The notes below the pieces were generated by a model. The model did no database searches. It saw nothing but the letters and a program-made list of their open reading frames with translations, and was not told where the DNA came from. From Bradyrhizobium sp. ORS 285 (lineage in GTDB: Bacteria > Pseudomonadota > Alphaproteobacteria > Rhizobiales > Xanthobacteraceae), in assembly GCF_900176205.1 (NCBI RefSeq), contig NZ_LT859959.1, positions 5,911,001-5,975,000 on the forward strand: 64,000 nucleotides of DNA, given 5' to 3'. Position 1 is the stretch's first letter. Every line of letters begins with the position of its first letter. Below are positions 1 through 9,168 of the stretch, piece after piece. The position numbers and the translations under genes were made by a program.

Positions 1-149
1 AACGTGGACTGGAACGGTCCTTCCTGCGGAATCTCCCGTCCGTCCTGGTCGATGATCGGCCCGCGTGCCTCCTTGGCGTCGAAATGCGCCTGCGAGGCAC
101 GTCCGGAGGCGCGGCGGGACGAAGTGGGGCTCTGGTTCTGCATGGCCAT
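1..149 (-). CDS. N-terminal part of an unidentified protein, cut by the window edge
   Basis: An open frame begins at ATG 149 (or the in-frame ATG 143) and runs off the left edge with no stop. The visible 49 or so residues start MAMQNQSPTSSRRASGRAS and contain IIDQDGREIPQEGPF. This hydrophilic, Ser/Arg-rich start resembles no family I can name. No strong ribosome binding site is seen. It lies 57 bases downstream of the AraC-type regulator on the same strand, so it could be its target or a co-transcribed partner. That is inference from position only. Confidence 0.5.
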   Translation of the reverse strand, partial: MAMQNQSPTSSRRASGRASQAHFDAKEARGPIIDQDGREIPQEGPFQST

Positions 150-206
150 GACATGGCAACGCGCGAGGCAGGACACAAGTTGCGTCGAATGGCCGCCGGG
201 CTGCCG

Positions 207-1166
207 CTAGCGCCCGCGCGCGCCGGTCGGGGTCAGCCCGAAGCGGCGCCGGAAGCAGCGGTTGAAATAGGACAGATCGTTGAAGCCGCAGGCAAAGGCG
301 ATATCGCTGATGCGCCGCGCGTCCCCAGACAGCAGATCCATGGCCTTGCGCAGGCGCAGCTCGTTCAGGCGCGCGGAGAAGCCGGCCCCGGCCTCATGGA
401 GCAGATCGTTGACGTAGCGCTCCGACAGGCCAGCCGCGGTCGCGAGCTTCTGGGCCGAGAAGTCGGGCTCGGCAAAGCGCTCGTTGAGGATCGCCAGCAC
501 GCCGCTCAGGCGAACGTTGCGCAGGCCGCCCCGCCGGGCCTTGAGCATCACCTCGCCGCGGGCGCCGAGACCGAGCGCGACGAGATCGAGCAGATGCTGC
601 GCGACGGCCGTGCCCGCCTCGTCGGCGGCAGTGGGGTGGGCGAGCAGCAGCTCGCTGTAGTCCATCGCCAGCGACAGCGCCCCGCCCGCCTCGAGCTCGC
701 GTCCGACGAGATCGTCGACGCCGGGCACCATCGAGCGCAGCGTCACCATCGGCAGATGCACGTTGACGAAGCGCTTGTGGCTCGCGCCGTCGGCGCTGAA
801 GAACGGCTCATCGAGCTTGAGCAGCACCATGGCGCCGGGACGCAGCACGAACTCGCGGCCGCGATGCACGACCATCGCCTCGCGGCTCCCCGCGTTGCGC
901 GCCAGGCAATAGCGGTCGTCATTGGTGGCAAGCACCTGGCGCCGCTCGCGCCGCACTTGGGTGAAGGTGCCGTCGCAACGGCCGAGCAGTGTGGTGCCGA
1001 TATGGATCGCATTCATTGCAGCGCGAAACGGCACGTCCTCGGCGGGGTCGAGCTCACCTGTGTTGGAGAAGTGCTCGAACAATTCCGCAAAGCACAAGAA
1101 GCGCTGCCTGTCGTCGAGCTCTTTCGGCAGCATGTCGGTGGACAGCATTTTCCTGACGATGGTCAT
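207..1166 (-). CDS. AraC family transcriptional regulator
   Basis: A DNA-binding regulator of about 319 residues. The last 100 residues form the AraC/XylS double helix-turn-helix: the first helix-turn-helix around KLATAAGLSERYVNDLLHEA, the second around ISDIAFACGFNDLSYFNRCF, ending with the family-typical RRRFGLTP. The N-terminal 200 residues resemble the AraC-binding-like domain found in regulators of aromatic or alkane catabolism, but the effector cannot be read. The start is uncertain: TTG 1187, ATG 1166 and ATG 1148 are in frame and none has a good ribosome binding site; ATG 1166 was chosen. A tandem 14-bp repeat lies just upstream. The likely target is the partial gene that follows on the same strand. 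Confidence 0.85.
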   Translation of the reverse strand: MTIVRKMLSTDMLPKELDDRQRFLCFAELFEHFSNTGELDPAEDVPFRAAMNAIHIGTTLLGRCDGTFTQVRRERRQVLATNDDRYCLARNAGSREAMVVHRGREFVLRPGAMVLLKLDEPFFSADGASHKRFVNVHLPMVTLRSMVPGVDDLVGRELEAGGALSLAMDYSELLLAHPTAADEAGTAVAQHLLDLVALGLGARGEVMLKARRGGLRNVRLSGVLAILNERFAEPDFSAQKLATAAGLSERYVNDLLHEAGAGFSARLNELRLRKAMDLLSGDARRISDIAFACGFNDLSYFNRCFRRRFGLTPTGARGR

Positions 1167-1186
1167 CGCGGCCGGACCCGAGGGCA

Positions 1187-1214
1187 AGGGAAAATCTGCA
1201 AGGGAAAATCTGCA
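1187..1214. repeat. tandem 14-bp direct repeat upstream of the AraC gene
   Basis: The unit AGGGAAAATCTGCA occurs twice back to back (1187-1200 and 1201-1214), 20 to 50 bases upstream of the AraC start. AraC-family proteins usually bind direct repeats, though typically with a spacing near 21 bp, so this could be a regulatory site or a chance tandem duplication. Confidence 0.55.
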
Positions 1215-1433
1215 AGATCAATGTGGCAGGCGCGGGATGAACGGCCGCTGAGGCCAGCGGAGCACATCGAGCGGAGAGCGGGAGCGCCGATCAGTCCAAG
1301 TCGCGGCCCCGTCCATGCTGATGAGTCCAAGACGGCGGCATCGGGTTCAACTACCGATGCCGATGGACGCACGCCAACATGCATGCGGCTCCATTATTCC
1401 AGTCGACAGCTATCAGTGCGAGGAGAGATTGAG

Positions 1434-1679
1434 ATGACCATGTCTTCCGCAGCCCGCAGGCTCGGCCTGGGCGCCGCCCTCACGGTCGGCATCGGGATCG
1501 GCTACGCGCTCGGCGCGCAGCCGCACATGACCGCAACCGTCACCCTGCTGCAATCGGCGCGGGCTGAGCTCGCTCAGGCGACACCCAACAAGGGCGGCCA
1601 TCGCGAGCGCGCCCTCGGGCTGATCGATCAGGCCATCACTGAAGTCCGTGCCGGCATCGCCTTCGCGGCGGGCGGCTAG
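1434..1679 (+). CDS. small hypothetical membrane-anchored protein
   Basis: An 81-residue protein starting at ATG 1434, with a GAGGAGAG ribosome binding site just before it. Residues 10-25 are a glycine/alanine-rich hydrophobic segment (signal anchor or signal peptide). The rest is a short amphipathic region with the stretch HRERALGLIDQAITEVRAGI, which looks like one long helix, as in many small Bradyrhizobium envelope proteins of unknown role. It is followed 26 bases later by another small secreted protein on the same strand, so the two may share a transcript. No function can be assigned. Confidence 0.6.
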   Translation: MTMSSAARRLGLGAALTVGIGIGYALGAQPHMTATVTLLQSARAELAQATPNKGGHRERALGLIDQAITEVRAGIAFAAGG

Positions 1680-1705
1680 CCAGAATCACACCAGGGAGAT
1701 CATCG

Positions 1706-1954
1706 ATGCGAACCATCCTCGCCAGCGTCCTCCTCTTGGGAGGCCTCACCGCCACTGCGGCCGCGATGCCGCTGGCCCCCATCAGCACGAGCTCCGAGCC
1801 GGTGATCATCCAGGTCGCCGGCGGATGCGGACCGGGCTGGCATCGCGGCCCGTATGGCGGCTGCCTGCGCAACTTCGCCAACCCCGCAGCTCACGCCTGC
1901 CCGCGCGGCTTCCACATCGGCCCCGGCGGCCGCTGCCGCGGAAATGGCAGATAG
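1706..1954 (+). CDS. small secreted GCG_CRPN-type protein
   Basis: An 82-residue exported protein. Residues 1-20 form a signal peptide ending AAA. The mature part has GGCGPGWHRGPYGGC followed by a second glycine/cysteine-rich block with HACPRGFHIGPGGRC. This pattern of a GCG prefix followed by His/Arg/Gly/Cys repeats matches the GCG_CRPN family common in Bradyrhizobium, of unknown function. The four Cys of the mature part could form disulfides in the periplasm. An AGGGAG ribosome binding site precedes ATG 1706. It is convergent with the membrane protein gene that ends 15 bases downstream. Confidence 0.75.
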   Translation: MRTILASVLLLGGLTATAAAMPLAPISTSSEPVIIQVAGGCGPGWHRGPYGGCLRNFANPAAHACPRGFHIGPGGRCRGNGR

Positions 1955-1968
1955 AACGGCGGATCGCG

Positions 1969-2406
1969 CTACGCCGTCGGTGGCTCCGCGAGGGCGGCCG
2001 GCGGTGTCTCGTCGACGAATTTGTGCACCAGCCAGGACGACACGGTCGCCGGAATGAAGCCGACCAGCCCGTACAGGATCCATTGCAGGGCGCCATATTC
2101 GGAGCCATGCGACGCATAGTTGAAGCCCGCCAGCAGGAAGCCGATGCCGCCGACGATCAGCATCCGCGCGACCGGCGGGATGCGCCGGACGTGAAACAGG
2201 ATGTCGTCGATCGCGCACATCATCAGCGCCGGCAGGAAGCCGAACAGATAGCTGAACTGCAGCGACGTGACGAAGACCTTGAACAGCTTCGCCACCTCGC
2301 CCGCGTCGGTGTTGGTCCAGTAGCCGGACATGTAGGTGGTGACCAGCAGCAGCGCGAAACCGCCCAGCGCCGGACCGACGGCAACGAAGATCAGATAACG
2401 CTTCAT
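1969..2406 (-). CDS. small integral membrane protein, DUF5413-like
   Basis: A 145-residue inner-membrane protein with about four hydrophobic segments: roughly residues 4-25, 45-65, 80-97 and 105-127. It has no signal peptide beyond the first segment and no catalytic motif. The pattern (MKRYLIF start, mid-protein DDILFHVRR) resembles the DUF5413 family of Bradyrhizobium and relatives. The function is unknown. It lies 54 bases downstream of the proline-rich protein gene on the same strand and may be the end of the purA transcript. Confidence 0.65.
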   Translation of the reverse strand: MKRYLIFVAVGPALGGFALLLVTTYMSGYWTNTDAGEVAKLFKVFVTSLQFSYLFGFLPALMMCAIDDILFHVRRIPPVARMLIVGGIGFLLAGFNYASHGSEYGALQWILYGLVGFIPATVSSWLVHKFVDETPPAALAEPPTA

Positions 2407-2460
2407 GCCACACCTCCTGCCGCGCCGATCCGCCGATGGCGCGAAGCCGTCATCGTCCGC

Positions 2461-4095
2461 TCAGTCTCCCCACACCGCGAAGGCGTCGTTGAAGGCGCGC
2501 TCGCCGGGCGCGCCCTTCTCGATCGCGATGATCGCGCGGCGCTGGTTGCTGTAGACCAGGGGAACGTCGAACCAGGAGCGCTCCTTCAGGAGCTGCACGT
2601 TGCGGGTCCGATCGGCGTCGACATTGGACAGGCCGACCAGGAAGAAGCCGTCGGTGACCTTCACGGCGAGACCCGCCAGCGGGGTGCCGCGCGACTGCTC
2701 GTTGGACTTCATCAGGATGCCCGGCACATTGCCGACACCGCCGCCGTTGAAGTCCTGCGGCAGGATGAAGGTCAGCTCGGCGGTGTGGCTCGCCGGCAGC
2801 GACGTATCGGTGTTGCGGCGGAACGACATCGTCATCTTGAACTTGCGGTCCGGAATCTCGATGTCGGCGCGGACGGCGATGTCCGCCTTCTGCGTACCCG
2901 TCGCCTTGATCTGCTCGGTGCGCCAGACCACCGAACCGAGATATTGCTTGCCCTTCGGGTCGGTCGGATCCTCGTCATACAGCACGACCTTCTGCGCCAC
3001 CGGCGCGATCTGGTCCGAGGACGGCGACTGGCCGACGCGGTCGGTGATCTTCGGCTTGCTGAGCGGCGCGCCGGTGTCCTTCGGCGCCTCGACCGTCGAG
3101 GTCGATTTGAACAGTCCGGTGACGGCGCCGACCAGCGGCCGGCCCCACAGGATGCCGGCGCCGACCAGGATCAGCACGATGCCGGCGGCAATGGCGGCCT
3201 TGAACGGGAAGGTCGAGCCGCTGCGCTCGGTCTTCTTCTTGACCTCGCGCTCGCCGGCCGCCCGCGGGCGGGCCGATGCGGTGGCCGGCACTGCGTAGCG
3301 CTCAGCCTCCTGGACGGATTCGTCGTAAGAATAAGCCGGCTCGGGCAGCGGCGGCCGATCGTCATCGTCCTCGAGCCGGTCGAGGTCGGTCGCGGGAACG
3401 TTGGCGTAGGTCTTGCGCGCGGCCCGGTTGGCCTGGGCGGTGGCCTTGCCGAGATCATCGACATCGGCGGTGATGTCGCGGAAGCCGCGCATCGACGGCG
3501 TCGCGGCAGCCGGGCCGTTGATATCAGGGCTACGGCGCGGGGCGGCCGGACGCTCGCGCACCGGCGGTGGCGCATCCGGAGCTGCAGCCGGGGTCTGCTG
3601 GGGCCGCCCTGGCGCAACCGGAGCTGCAGCAGCGGGAGGCGCCTCTGGCCGGGGAGGACGCACCGGCTTGGCTTCCACCGGCTCGGGGCCGAGCGGGGGC
3701 CGATCGTTCCGCGGAGCGGGTGCCGGAGCCGGCCGCGGTCGCGGAGCGGCAGCCTGCTCGGGCGTCGCGCCGGGCTGGGCTGCGGGAGCCGCCGGAGCGT
3801 CGGGATTGCGCGCGCCGGCCCGGCGCAGCGCATCGCCCGGACGGGCCGCGCCGCTGGAGGCCCGCTGCGCCTCGCGCGCCCGCTGCGCCGCCTCCGCCTC
3901 GACCTTGCGCACGGCTTCCTCAAGCGACAGCCGCTCGCGGGTGATCTCGGACTCGCTGAGCGGCGGCTGGACGCTGCGCAATTGCGCGATCAGCGCCGCA
4001 CGTGCCCGCTCGTAAAGCGCGCGCCGGCTTTCGCCGGGAGCGTTGGGGTCCAATCCGGCAATGGCGCGGGCTATCAGCGGGTAGTAGTCGGCCAT
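2461..4095 (-). CDS. proline-rich single-pass membrane protein encoded downstream of purA
   Basis: A 544-residue protein with four parts. Residues 1-75 are a helical domain starting MADYYPLIARAIAGLDPNAP, with a charged coiled-coil-like stretch. Residues 75-200 are a low-complexity Pro/Ala/Arg linker. There is one transmembrane helix near residues 295-315. The last 220 residues are presumably periplasmic and form a beta-rich domain with an EDPTDPKGKQYLGSVVWRTE motif. I recognise no catalytic family. The topology (cytoplasmic sensor-like domain, linker, membrane helix, periplasmic domain) suggests an envelope protein. It starts 36 bases after the purA stop, so the two are probably co-transcribed, although a link to purine synthesis is not evident. 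Confidence 0.75.
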   Translation of the reverse strand: MADYYPLIARAIAGLDPNAPGESRRALYERARAALIAQLRSVQPPLSESEITRERLSLEEAVRKVEAEAAQRAREAQRASSGAARPGDALRRAGARNPDAPAAPAAQPGATPEQAAAPRPRPAPAPAPRNDRPPLGPEPVEAKPVRPPRPEAPPAAAAPVAPGRPQQTPAAAPDAPPPVRERPAAPRRSPDINGPAAATPSMRGFRDITADVDDLGKATAQANRAARKTYANVPATDLDRLEDDDDRPPLPEPAYSYDESVQEAERYAVPATASARPRAAGEREVKKKTERSGSTFPFKAAIAAGIVLILVGAGILWGRPLVGAVTGLFKSTSTVEAPKDTGAPLSKPKITDRVGQSPSSDQIAPVAQKVVLYDEDPTDPKGKQYLGSVVWRTEQIKATGTQKADIAVRADIEIPDRKFKMTMSFRRNTDTSLPASHTAELTFILPQDFNGGGVGNVPGILMKSNEQSRGTPLAGLAVKVTDGFFLVGLSNVDADRTRNVQLLKERSWFDVPLVYSNQRRAIIAIEKGAPGERAFNDAFAVWGD

Positions 4096-4131
4096 ATCAA
4101 CTCAATTCGCGGGCTGCGCTGTCGGGTCCCG

Positions 4132-5424
4132 TCACGCCTCGAAGGGATTCTGGACCAGGATAGTATCCTCGCGTTCGGGGCTGGTGGAAAGCAGCGCTAT
4201 TGGGCAACCCACCAGTTCCTCGATGCGCCGGACGTATTTGATAGCCTGGGCCGGCAGGTCGGCCCAGGAGCGCGCGTTCGCCGTCGGCTGCTTCCAGCCT
4301 TCGATGGTCTCGTAGATCGGCTCGACCCGGGCTTGCGCCCCCTCGCCTGCCGGGAAGTGATCGATCTCCTTGCCGTCCAGCCGATAGCCGGTGCAGACCT
4401 CGATGGTGTCGAAACCGTCGAGAATGTCCAGCTTGGTCAGGGCAAGACCGTTAATGCCGCAAGTCCGCACCGCCTGGCGAACCAGCACCGCATCGAACCA
4501 GCCGCAACGACGCGGCCGGCCGGTATTCGTTCCGAATTCACGGCCCCGTTCGCCGATCTTGCGACCGGTCTCGTTGTCCTGCTCGGTCGGGAACGGGCCC
4601 TGACCGACCCGGGTCGTGTAGGCCTTGCACAGGCCGAGCACGTAGCCGATCGCGCCCGGCCCAAGGCCGGCGCCAGTCGCGGCCTGCGCCGCCACCGTGT
4701 TGGACGAGGTGACGTAGGGATAGGTGCCGTGGTCGACGTCGAGCAGCGCGCCCTGCGCGCCCTCGAACAGCAGGCGCTTACCCTCGCGGCGCTTGATGTC
4801 GAGCAGGCGCCACACCGTCTCGGCATAAGGCAGCAGCTTCGGCGCCAAAGCGGAGAGCTCGTCCAGGATGACCTTGCCGTCGATCAGCTCGAGGCCGAGG
4901 CCGCGGCGTAGCGCGTTGTGATGGGCGAGCAGCCGGTCGATCTTGTGCGGCAGCGTGTCGAGGTCGGCGAGGTCCATCAGCCGGATCGCACGGCGGCCGA
5001 CCTTATCCTCATAGGCCGGGCCGATGCCGCGGCGGGTGGTGCCGATCGCGGTCGCGGCGCTGGCGGACTCGCGCAGCGCATCCAGCTCACGGTGCAGCGG
5101 CAGGATCAGCGTGACGTTCTCGGCCACGCGCAGATTGTCCGGGCTGATGGTCAGGCCTTGCGCCTGCAGCTTGCCCACCTCGTCGAGGAAGGCCTGCGGA
5201 TCGAACACGACGCCATTGCCGATCACCGACAGCTTGCCGGCGCGCAGCACGCCGGACGGCAGCAGGGCCAGCTTGTAGGTTGCGCCGTTGATGACAAGCG
5301 TATGACCGGCGTTATGGCCACCCTGGAAGCGCACGACGATGTCGGCCTGCTCCGACAGCCAATCGACGATCTTGCCCTTCCCCTCGTCACCCCATTGGGC
5401 GCCGACGACGACCACGTTAGCCAT
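4132..5424 (-). CDS. purA: adenylosuccinate synthetase
   Basis: PurA condenses IMP and aspartate with GTP to adenylosuccinate, the first committed step from IMP to AMP, in the cytoplasm. The 430-residue length matches the E. coli enzyme (432). The N-terminus carries the GDEGKGK loop with catalytic Asp13 and the GGHNAGHT motif with His41, both at the canonical numbering. [14 protein letters not shown] and the C-terminal [10 protein letters not shown] guanine-binding region are also present. The start is ATG 5424: it gives the conserved [16 protein letters not shown]-terminus and follows a GAGGAAAGAG ribosome binding site. The open frame extends 46 codons further upstream, but that part is not conserved in the family. 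Confidence 0.98.
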   Translation of the reverse strand: MANVVVVGAQWGDEGKGKIVDWLSEQADIVVRFQGGHNAGHTLVINGATYKLALLPSGVLRAGKLSVIGNGVVFDPQAFLDEVGKLQAQGLTISPDNLRVAENVTLILPLHRELDALRESASAATAIGTTRRGIGPAYEDKVGRRAIRLMDLADLDTLPHKIDRLLAHHNALRRGLGLELIDGKVILDELSALAPKLLPYAETVWRLLDIKRREGKRLLFEGAQGALLDVDHGTYPYVTSSNTVAAQAATGAGLGPGAIGYVLGLCKAYTTRVGQGPFPTEQDNETGRKIGERGREFGTNTGRPRRCGWFDAVLVRQAVRTCGINGLALTKLDILDGFDTIEVCTGYRLDGKEIDHFPAGEGAQARVEPIYETIEGWKQPTANARSWADLPAQAIKYVRRIEELVGCPIALLSTSPEREDTILVQNPFEA

Positions 5425-5799
5425 TCGCAGCTCTTTCCTCTGCCAAGATCCAAAACAGCACGATCGGTCCGGACGATATCGCTTCCGATGAGGGGCCAGC
5501 CTGGCCAACCATGCGCCCAGCCCAAATCGCGGCCGGGACCGCTCGCTTGCGAGGCGACCCACCGGATAAAGGAAGCCGCCGGGCTAGGCAAGCAAGAACG
5601 GGCCTCCGGAGCACACAACAGCGCCACCAAGCCTTTGATAAGCCCCAAAATTTCATGCCGCCCCGGCTGCGGATCGGACTACCCGGCCCTGCGCTTCTGG
5701 CGGCGCATGGAGACGGGCGAGTTCATTCAGCACCGGAACGGCGGCGAATCTACGATCGAGTTGCAAACGGCAGCCCGTCTGCTCACCGCGCGGGCGTCT
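5425..5799. other. gap between purA and the export ATPase gene
   Basis: This 375-base stretch should hold the purA promoter on the minus strand and the end of the export operon transcript. I see no convincing gene, RNA or strong hairpin. A plus-strand frame through 5650-5800 has coding-like third-position GC but lacks a start with a ribosome binding site and continues antisense into the ATPase gene. Confidence 0.5.
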
Positions 5800-6483
5800 T
5801 CAGGCGGAGATGCGGCCATCGACAACCTCGATGATGCGATCGCAGCGCCGCGCCAGATCGAGGTTGTGGGTGACGAGCAGGAAGCTGGTGCCGACCGTCC
5901 GATTGACCTCCCGCATCAGGCCGAACACGGCTTCCGCGGACTTGGTGTCGAGATTGCCGGTCGGCTCGTCTGCCAGCACCAGATCCGGGTTCATCGCCAG
6001 CGCCCGCGCGACCGCGACGCGCTGCTGCTGGCCGCCCGACATGTTGCTCGCGAGATGGCTGGCGAATTTCGTCAGGCCGACCTGGTCGAGCAGCTTGCCG
6101 GCCTGCGCCTCGATCTCCTGGCTCGGAAAGCCTCGATCGACCAGGAGCGGCATCATCACGTTCTCCTTGGCCGTGAAGGCGGAGATCAGGAGGTGGGACT
6201 GGAAAATGAAGCCGATGGTGTGGCCGCGCAGATGGGTCAGTTCGGTGTCGGACAGCGAAGCCGTATCATGGCCCTTGATCGTCAGCCGGCCGGAGGGCGG
6301 CCGGTCGAGCAGGCCGACGATATTGAGCAGCGTGCTCTTGCCCGAGCCGGAGGGGCCGATCAGCGCAACGAACTCGCCGCGGTCGACTTCGAGGTCGATG
6401 TCGTGCAGCACCTCGGTCTCGGTCGGCAGGCCGACATTGTAGGCCTTGCAGACCTTCTCCAGCCGCAAGATTTCCTCAGCCAC
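5800..6483 (-). CDS. ABC transporter ATP-binding protein, LolD/MacB type
   Basis: A 227-residue nucleotide-binding subunit that powers a MacB-like export complex at the inner membrane. Walker A GPSGSGKS is at residues 43-50, the Q-loop near 95, the signature MSGGQQQR near 148-155, and Walker [13 protein letters not shown] at 168-179, followed by a switch His in VTHN. The DEPTGNLD sequence and overall length are typical of the LolD/MacB/FtsE group. The gene overlaps the permease gene by 8 bases and ends an adaptor-permease-ATPase operon. The substrate cannot be read; the LolD match is to the family, since lipoprotein-releasing LolC/E are not encoded here. Confidence 0.93.
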   Translation of the reverse strand: MAEEILRLEKVCKAYNVGLPTETEVLHDIDLEVDRGEFVALIGPSGSGKSTLLNIVGLLDRPPSGRLTIKGHDTASLSDTELTHLRGHTIGFIFQSHLLISAFTAKENVMMPLLVDRGFPSQEIEAQAGKLLDQVGLTKFASHLASNMSGGQQQRVAVARALAMNPDLVLADEPTGNLDTKSAEAVFGLMREVNRTVGTSFLLVTHNLDLARRCDRIIEVVDGRISA

Positions 6484-7702
6484 GGATCGCCACCACCGGA
6501 TCGAGCTTGGCCGCGCGCAATGCCGGCGCGGTGGCCGCGAGCAATCCTGTCACCGTCGCGAGCAATGCCGTGATGACGAACAGGCGACGCTCGAGAATGA
6601 GCGGAAACAACTCCGAGCCATCGGTTTGGCGCTGCACCGCATGCCAGTAGATCAGTGCACCCGCGCCCAGCGCCGCGCCGAACAACGAGCCGATGAATCC
6701 CAGCAGCCCGCCCTGCAGCAGGAACACGCGCAGGATCTGGCCGCGCGAGGTGCCCATCGCCCTGAGGATGCCGATCTCCTTGGAGCGCTGGATCACCGAG
6801 ACGATCAGGACGGCGGCGATGCCGAAGGCGACCGACATCGCAACGAAGACGCGGATCAAGGTGTTGGAGGTCTCCTGCGCGCGCACCGCGACGAAGAACT
6901 GCGCGTTGGTCTTGATCCAGCTGTCGGCCTTGACGAGATTGGCGGCCTGGATCCGCTGGGCGATATCTTCCGCTGCGTAGATGTCCTGCACGGTGATGTC
7001 GATCGTGGTCACGCCGCCGACCATGCCGAGCAGCGATTGCGCGGTGCGCAACGCGACATAGGCCGCGCGCTGGTTGACGCCCTTGTTGCCGAGGTCGACG
7101 AGGCCGGTCACGGTCAGCACGCGGTTGGCGCCGGAGGCGGCCTGGACGTTGAGCTTGTCGCCAACGACGGCGCCGAGGTCCTTGGCCAGCTCAATGCCGA
7201 TGATGATGTCCTCGCTGGTCAGCCGCGGCTCGCCGGCGACGATGTAGTCCGGGACACGCACGATGGTGAAGTAGCTCTCCGGCTCGATGCCGGACAATGT
7301 CACGGCACGGCTGGCATCGCCGCGAATGGCGAGCGCCGAGCCCGAGATGGTCGGTGACACCGCGGTGATCTCGGGCATCGCCAGCATCTGGGCGCGGATC
7401 TTCGGCCATTGGTCGATCGAGATCACGCGCTGGCTCGGCCGCTGCACGATGGCATCCTCGATCACGCCGGGGCTGTTGCGCAGGGGACGTGCGACCTGAT
7501 CCGGCGACAGCAATTGAATCTGCGGCTGCGAGGTCAGCACGCGCTTGATGAAGTTGGCCTCGAGGCCCGCCAGCATCGCCGACATGAACACAATCACGCC
7601 GACGCCGATCGCGATGCCGCCGATGATGAACAGGGTCTGCAGCCGGCCTTCGCGCAGAAAGCGGACCGCCGCGATCCATTCGAACGGCAGCCAGCGGTTC
7701 AC
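6476..7702 (-). CDS. ABC transporter permease, MacB/FtsX type
   Basis: A 408-residue inner-membrane permease. It has one N-terminal transmembrane helix (about residues 22-45), a large periplasmic domain of about 230 residues (MacB_PCD-like), and three C-terminal helices forming the FtsX domain, with the typical [20 protein letters not shown] coupling segment between the first two. Its ATPase is a separate polypeptide, unlike E. coli MacB where the two are fused. It overlaps the adaptor gene by 4 bases and the ATPase gene by 8, so translation is probably coupled. It likely forms a dimer that extrudes substrate through the periplasmic adaptor. Confidence 0.92.
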   Translation of the reverse strand: MNRWLPFEWIAAVRFLREGRLQTLFIIGGIAIGVGVIVFMSAMLAGLEANFIKRVLTSQPQIQLLSPDQVARPLRNSPGVIEDAIVQRPSQRVISIDQWPKIRAQMLAMPEITAVSPTISGSALAIRGDASRAVTLSGIEPESYFTIVRVPDYIVAGEPRLTSEDIIIGIELAKDLGAVVGDKLNVQAASGANRVLTVTGLVDLGNKGVNQRAAYVALRTAQSLLGMVGGVTTIDITVQDIYAAEDIAQRIQAANLVKADSWIKTNAQFFVAVRAQETSNTLIRVFVAMSVAFGIAAVLIVSVIQRSKEIGILRAMGTSRGQILRVFLLQGGLLGFIGSLFGAALGAGALIYWHAVQRQTDGSELFPLILERRLFVITALLATVTGLLAATAPALRAAKLDPVVAIRG

Positions 7703-8973
7703 GGCAGCACCGCACGGAAGCGCTGGCCAATGACGAGGCCGGAGCTCGCGGGCACCGCGATGTCGCCTACACCTAGTCCATCGACGATCTCGACATGGCT
7801 GTTGCCGCGGATGCCGGCGCGCACCGGCCGCTTGACCGCGCGGCCGTCCTTCTCGCCGAGCACCCAGGGCTGTCCGGAGGTGAGATCATGCACCGAGCGG
7901 ACCGGCAGCTCCAGCGTATCCTTGCGGGACGCGACCTCAATGTCGACCGACACCGTCATGTCCTGGCGCAGATAGTCGGGCGGGTCCTTGACGATCAGCT
8001 TGACCTGCACCGAGGCGCGCGAGAGATCGACGCCGGGATTGATGTAGCTGAGCAGCGCAGGAAAGCGCTTGTCCGGATAGGCATCAGCCGAGGCCAGCGC
8101 CGTCTGCCCCAGCGCCAGCTTGCCGAGATTGCGCTCATCGATCTGCAGCACGAGCTGGACATCACCGGCGGGCGCGAGAACGAGCAGCGCCTTGCCGAGT
8201 TGCGCCACGGTGCCCTTCTCGACATTGCGCGTGATCAGCACGCCGTCGCGCGGCGCCGAGATCGTCGCATAGCCGAGCCGCGACTGCGCGGTGTCGAGCG
8301 TGGCCCGCGCCTGATTCAGCTGCGTCTCCGCCATGACGTAGTCGCTGCCGCCGGGGCTCGCGGTGAACACCTGGAATTCGGCGGCGCGCTTCTGCGCCAG
8401 CGCGATGTCGAGCGTCTTCTGCGCCTCGTCGAGCGAGGCCCGGGTGGCATAGCCGTTGGTCGTCAGTTGCGATGTTCTATCATAGGTCTGCTGTGCGTTG
8501 AGCAGGGTCGCCTGCGCCTGGCGCAGCGCCTCCTTGGCCGACGGCAAGGTCAGCTCGGCGAGCTGGCGCATCCGCGCCTCGGCCTGCGCCACCTGCCCCT
8601 GCGCCTGCACCACTGCGGCTTTCAGCTCACGCGCTTCCAGCGAGATCAGCGGCTGGCCCTTGGTCACGCGCTGGCCTTCGAGCACGAGGACTTCATCGAC
8701 CGTGCCGGTGATCTGGCTGCCGATCTCGACGCGAAACGGCGTCTCGACATGGCCGCTGGCGACCACGGTCTCGACGAGGTCACCGCGCCGGACCTGATCG
8801 ACCACGACAGCCGGGCCAAGCATCACGCGCACGCTCTGCCAGCCGCCGAGGCCGAGCAGCAGGACCACAGCGAGGACAAACCAGCGATGCGCCCAAAAGG
8901 TGGACCACACCGTCGACACTGGTTTGCTGTTCTGGCGCGGGAGGGCTGCGGCTTGATCGACCATGTCCGTCAT
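7699..8973 (-). CDS. HlyD/MacA-type periplasmic adaptor subunit
   Basis: A membrane-fusion protein of 424 residues from ATG 8973, linking the MacB-like permease to an outer-membrane channel. One transmembrane helix lies at about residues 28-47. It is followed by a barrel-sandwich (lipoyl) half with VLVLEGQRVTKGQPLISLE, a long alpha-hairpin rich in Gln/Ala (QAQGQVAQAEARM and onward), the second lipoyl half, and beta-barrel domains ending in an RND/MacA-like tail. It is the first gene of the three-gene operon. No TolC-like outer-membrane channel is encoded nearby, so a shared channel is inferred. The upstream in-frame start at 9036 would only add a non-conserved stretch. Confidence 0.9.
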   Translation of the reverse strand: MTDMVDQAAALPRQNSKPVSTVWSTFWAHRWFVLAVVLLLGLGGWQSVRVMLGPAVVVDQVRRGDLVETVVASGHVETPFRVEIGSQITGTVDEVLVLEGQRVTKGQPLISLEARELKAAVVQAQGQVAQAEARMRQLAELTLPSAKEALRQAQATLLNAQQTYDRTSQLTTNGYATRASLDEAQKTLDIALAQKRAAEFQVFTASPGGSDYVMAETQLNQARATLDTAQSRLGYATISAPRDGVLITRNVEKGTVAQLGKALLVLAPAGDVQLVLQIDERNLGKLALGQTALASADAYPDKRFPALLSYINPGVDLSRASVQVKLIVKDPPDYLRQDMTVSVDIEVASRKDTLELPVRSVHDLTSGQPWVLGEKDGRAVKRPVRAGIRGNSHVEIVDGLGVGDIAVPASSGLVIGQRFRAVLP

Positions 8974-9150
8974 TACAGATGGCGCCCAGGACCGGGCGGG
9001 ATCTCGTCCTCGTGAATGTGCGGCCGTCAGCCCCACGGCCCGTTCTCGGCAAACTAGGTCACGGCCGCATCAGGATGTTGCGCTAGGTCAACCGCGGCGC
9101 GATCCTTCATGCAAATCAGACACGATCGCCACGACACCTCGTCCACGAAC

Positions 9151-9168
9151 ATGAACGGGCGCCTGTGA
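9151..9168 (+). other. possible 5-codon leader ORF overlapping the P-ATPase start
   Basis: ATG AAC GGG CGC CTG TGA encodes MNGRL. Its stop overlaps the GTG start of the P-type ATPase in a GTGA arrangement. No ribosome binding site is obvious, so this may be chance, but short leader peptides are known ahead of some Mg2+ transporter genes. Confidence 0.2.

Noticed and set aside
84..1433. Long plus-strand frame over the AraC gene that joins the small protein at 1434
   Set aside because: High-GC DNA gives long antisense frames. The minus frame holds a complete AraC protein; only the last 81 residues from ATG 1434 look real.
1648..4911. 1087-residue plus-strand frame
   Set aside because: It is antisense to the DUF5413-like, proline-rich and purA genes, has extreme Arg/Gly/Ala composition and no recognisable domain.
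5640..5830. Plus-strand frame with GSDYPALRFWRRMETGEFIQHRN in the purA-ATPase gap
   Set aside because: It has coding-like third-position GC but no ribosome binding site, and it continues antisense through the ATPase gene without a stop of its own nearby. A gene remnant cannot be excluded.
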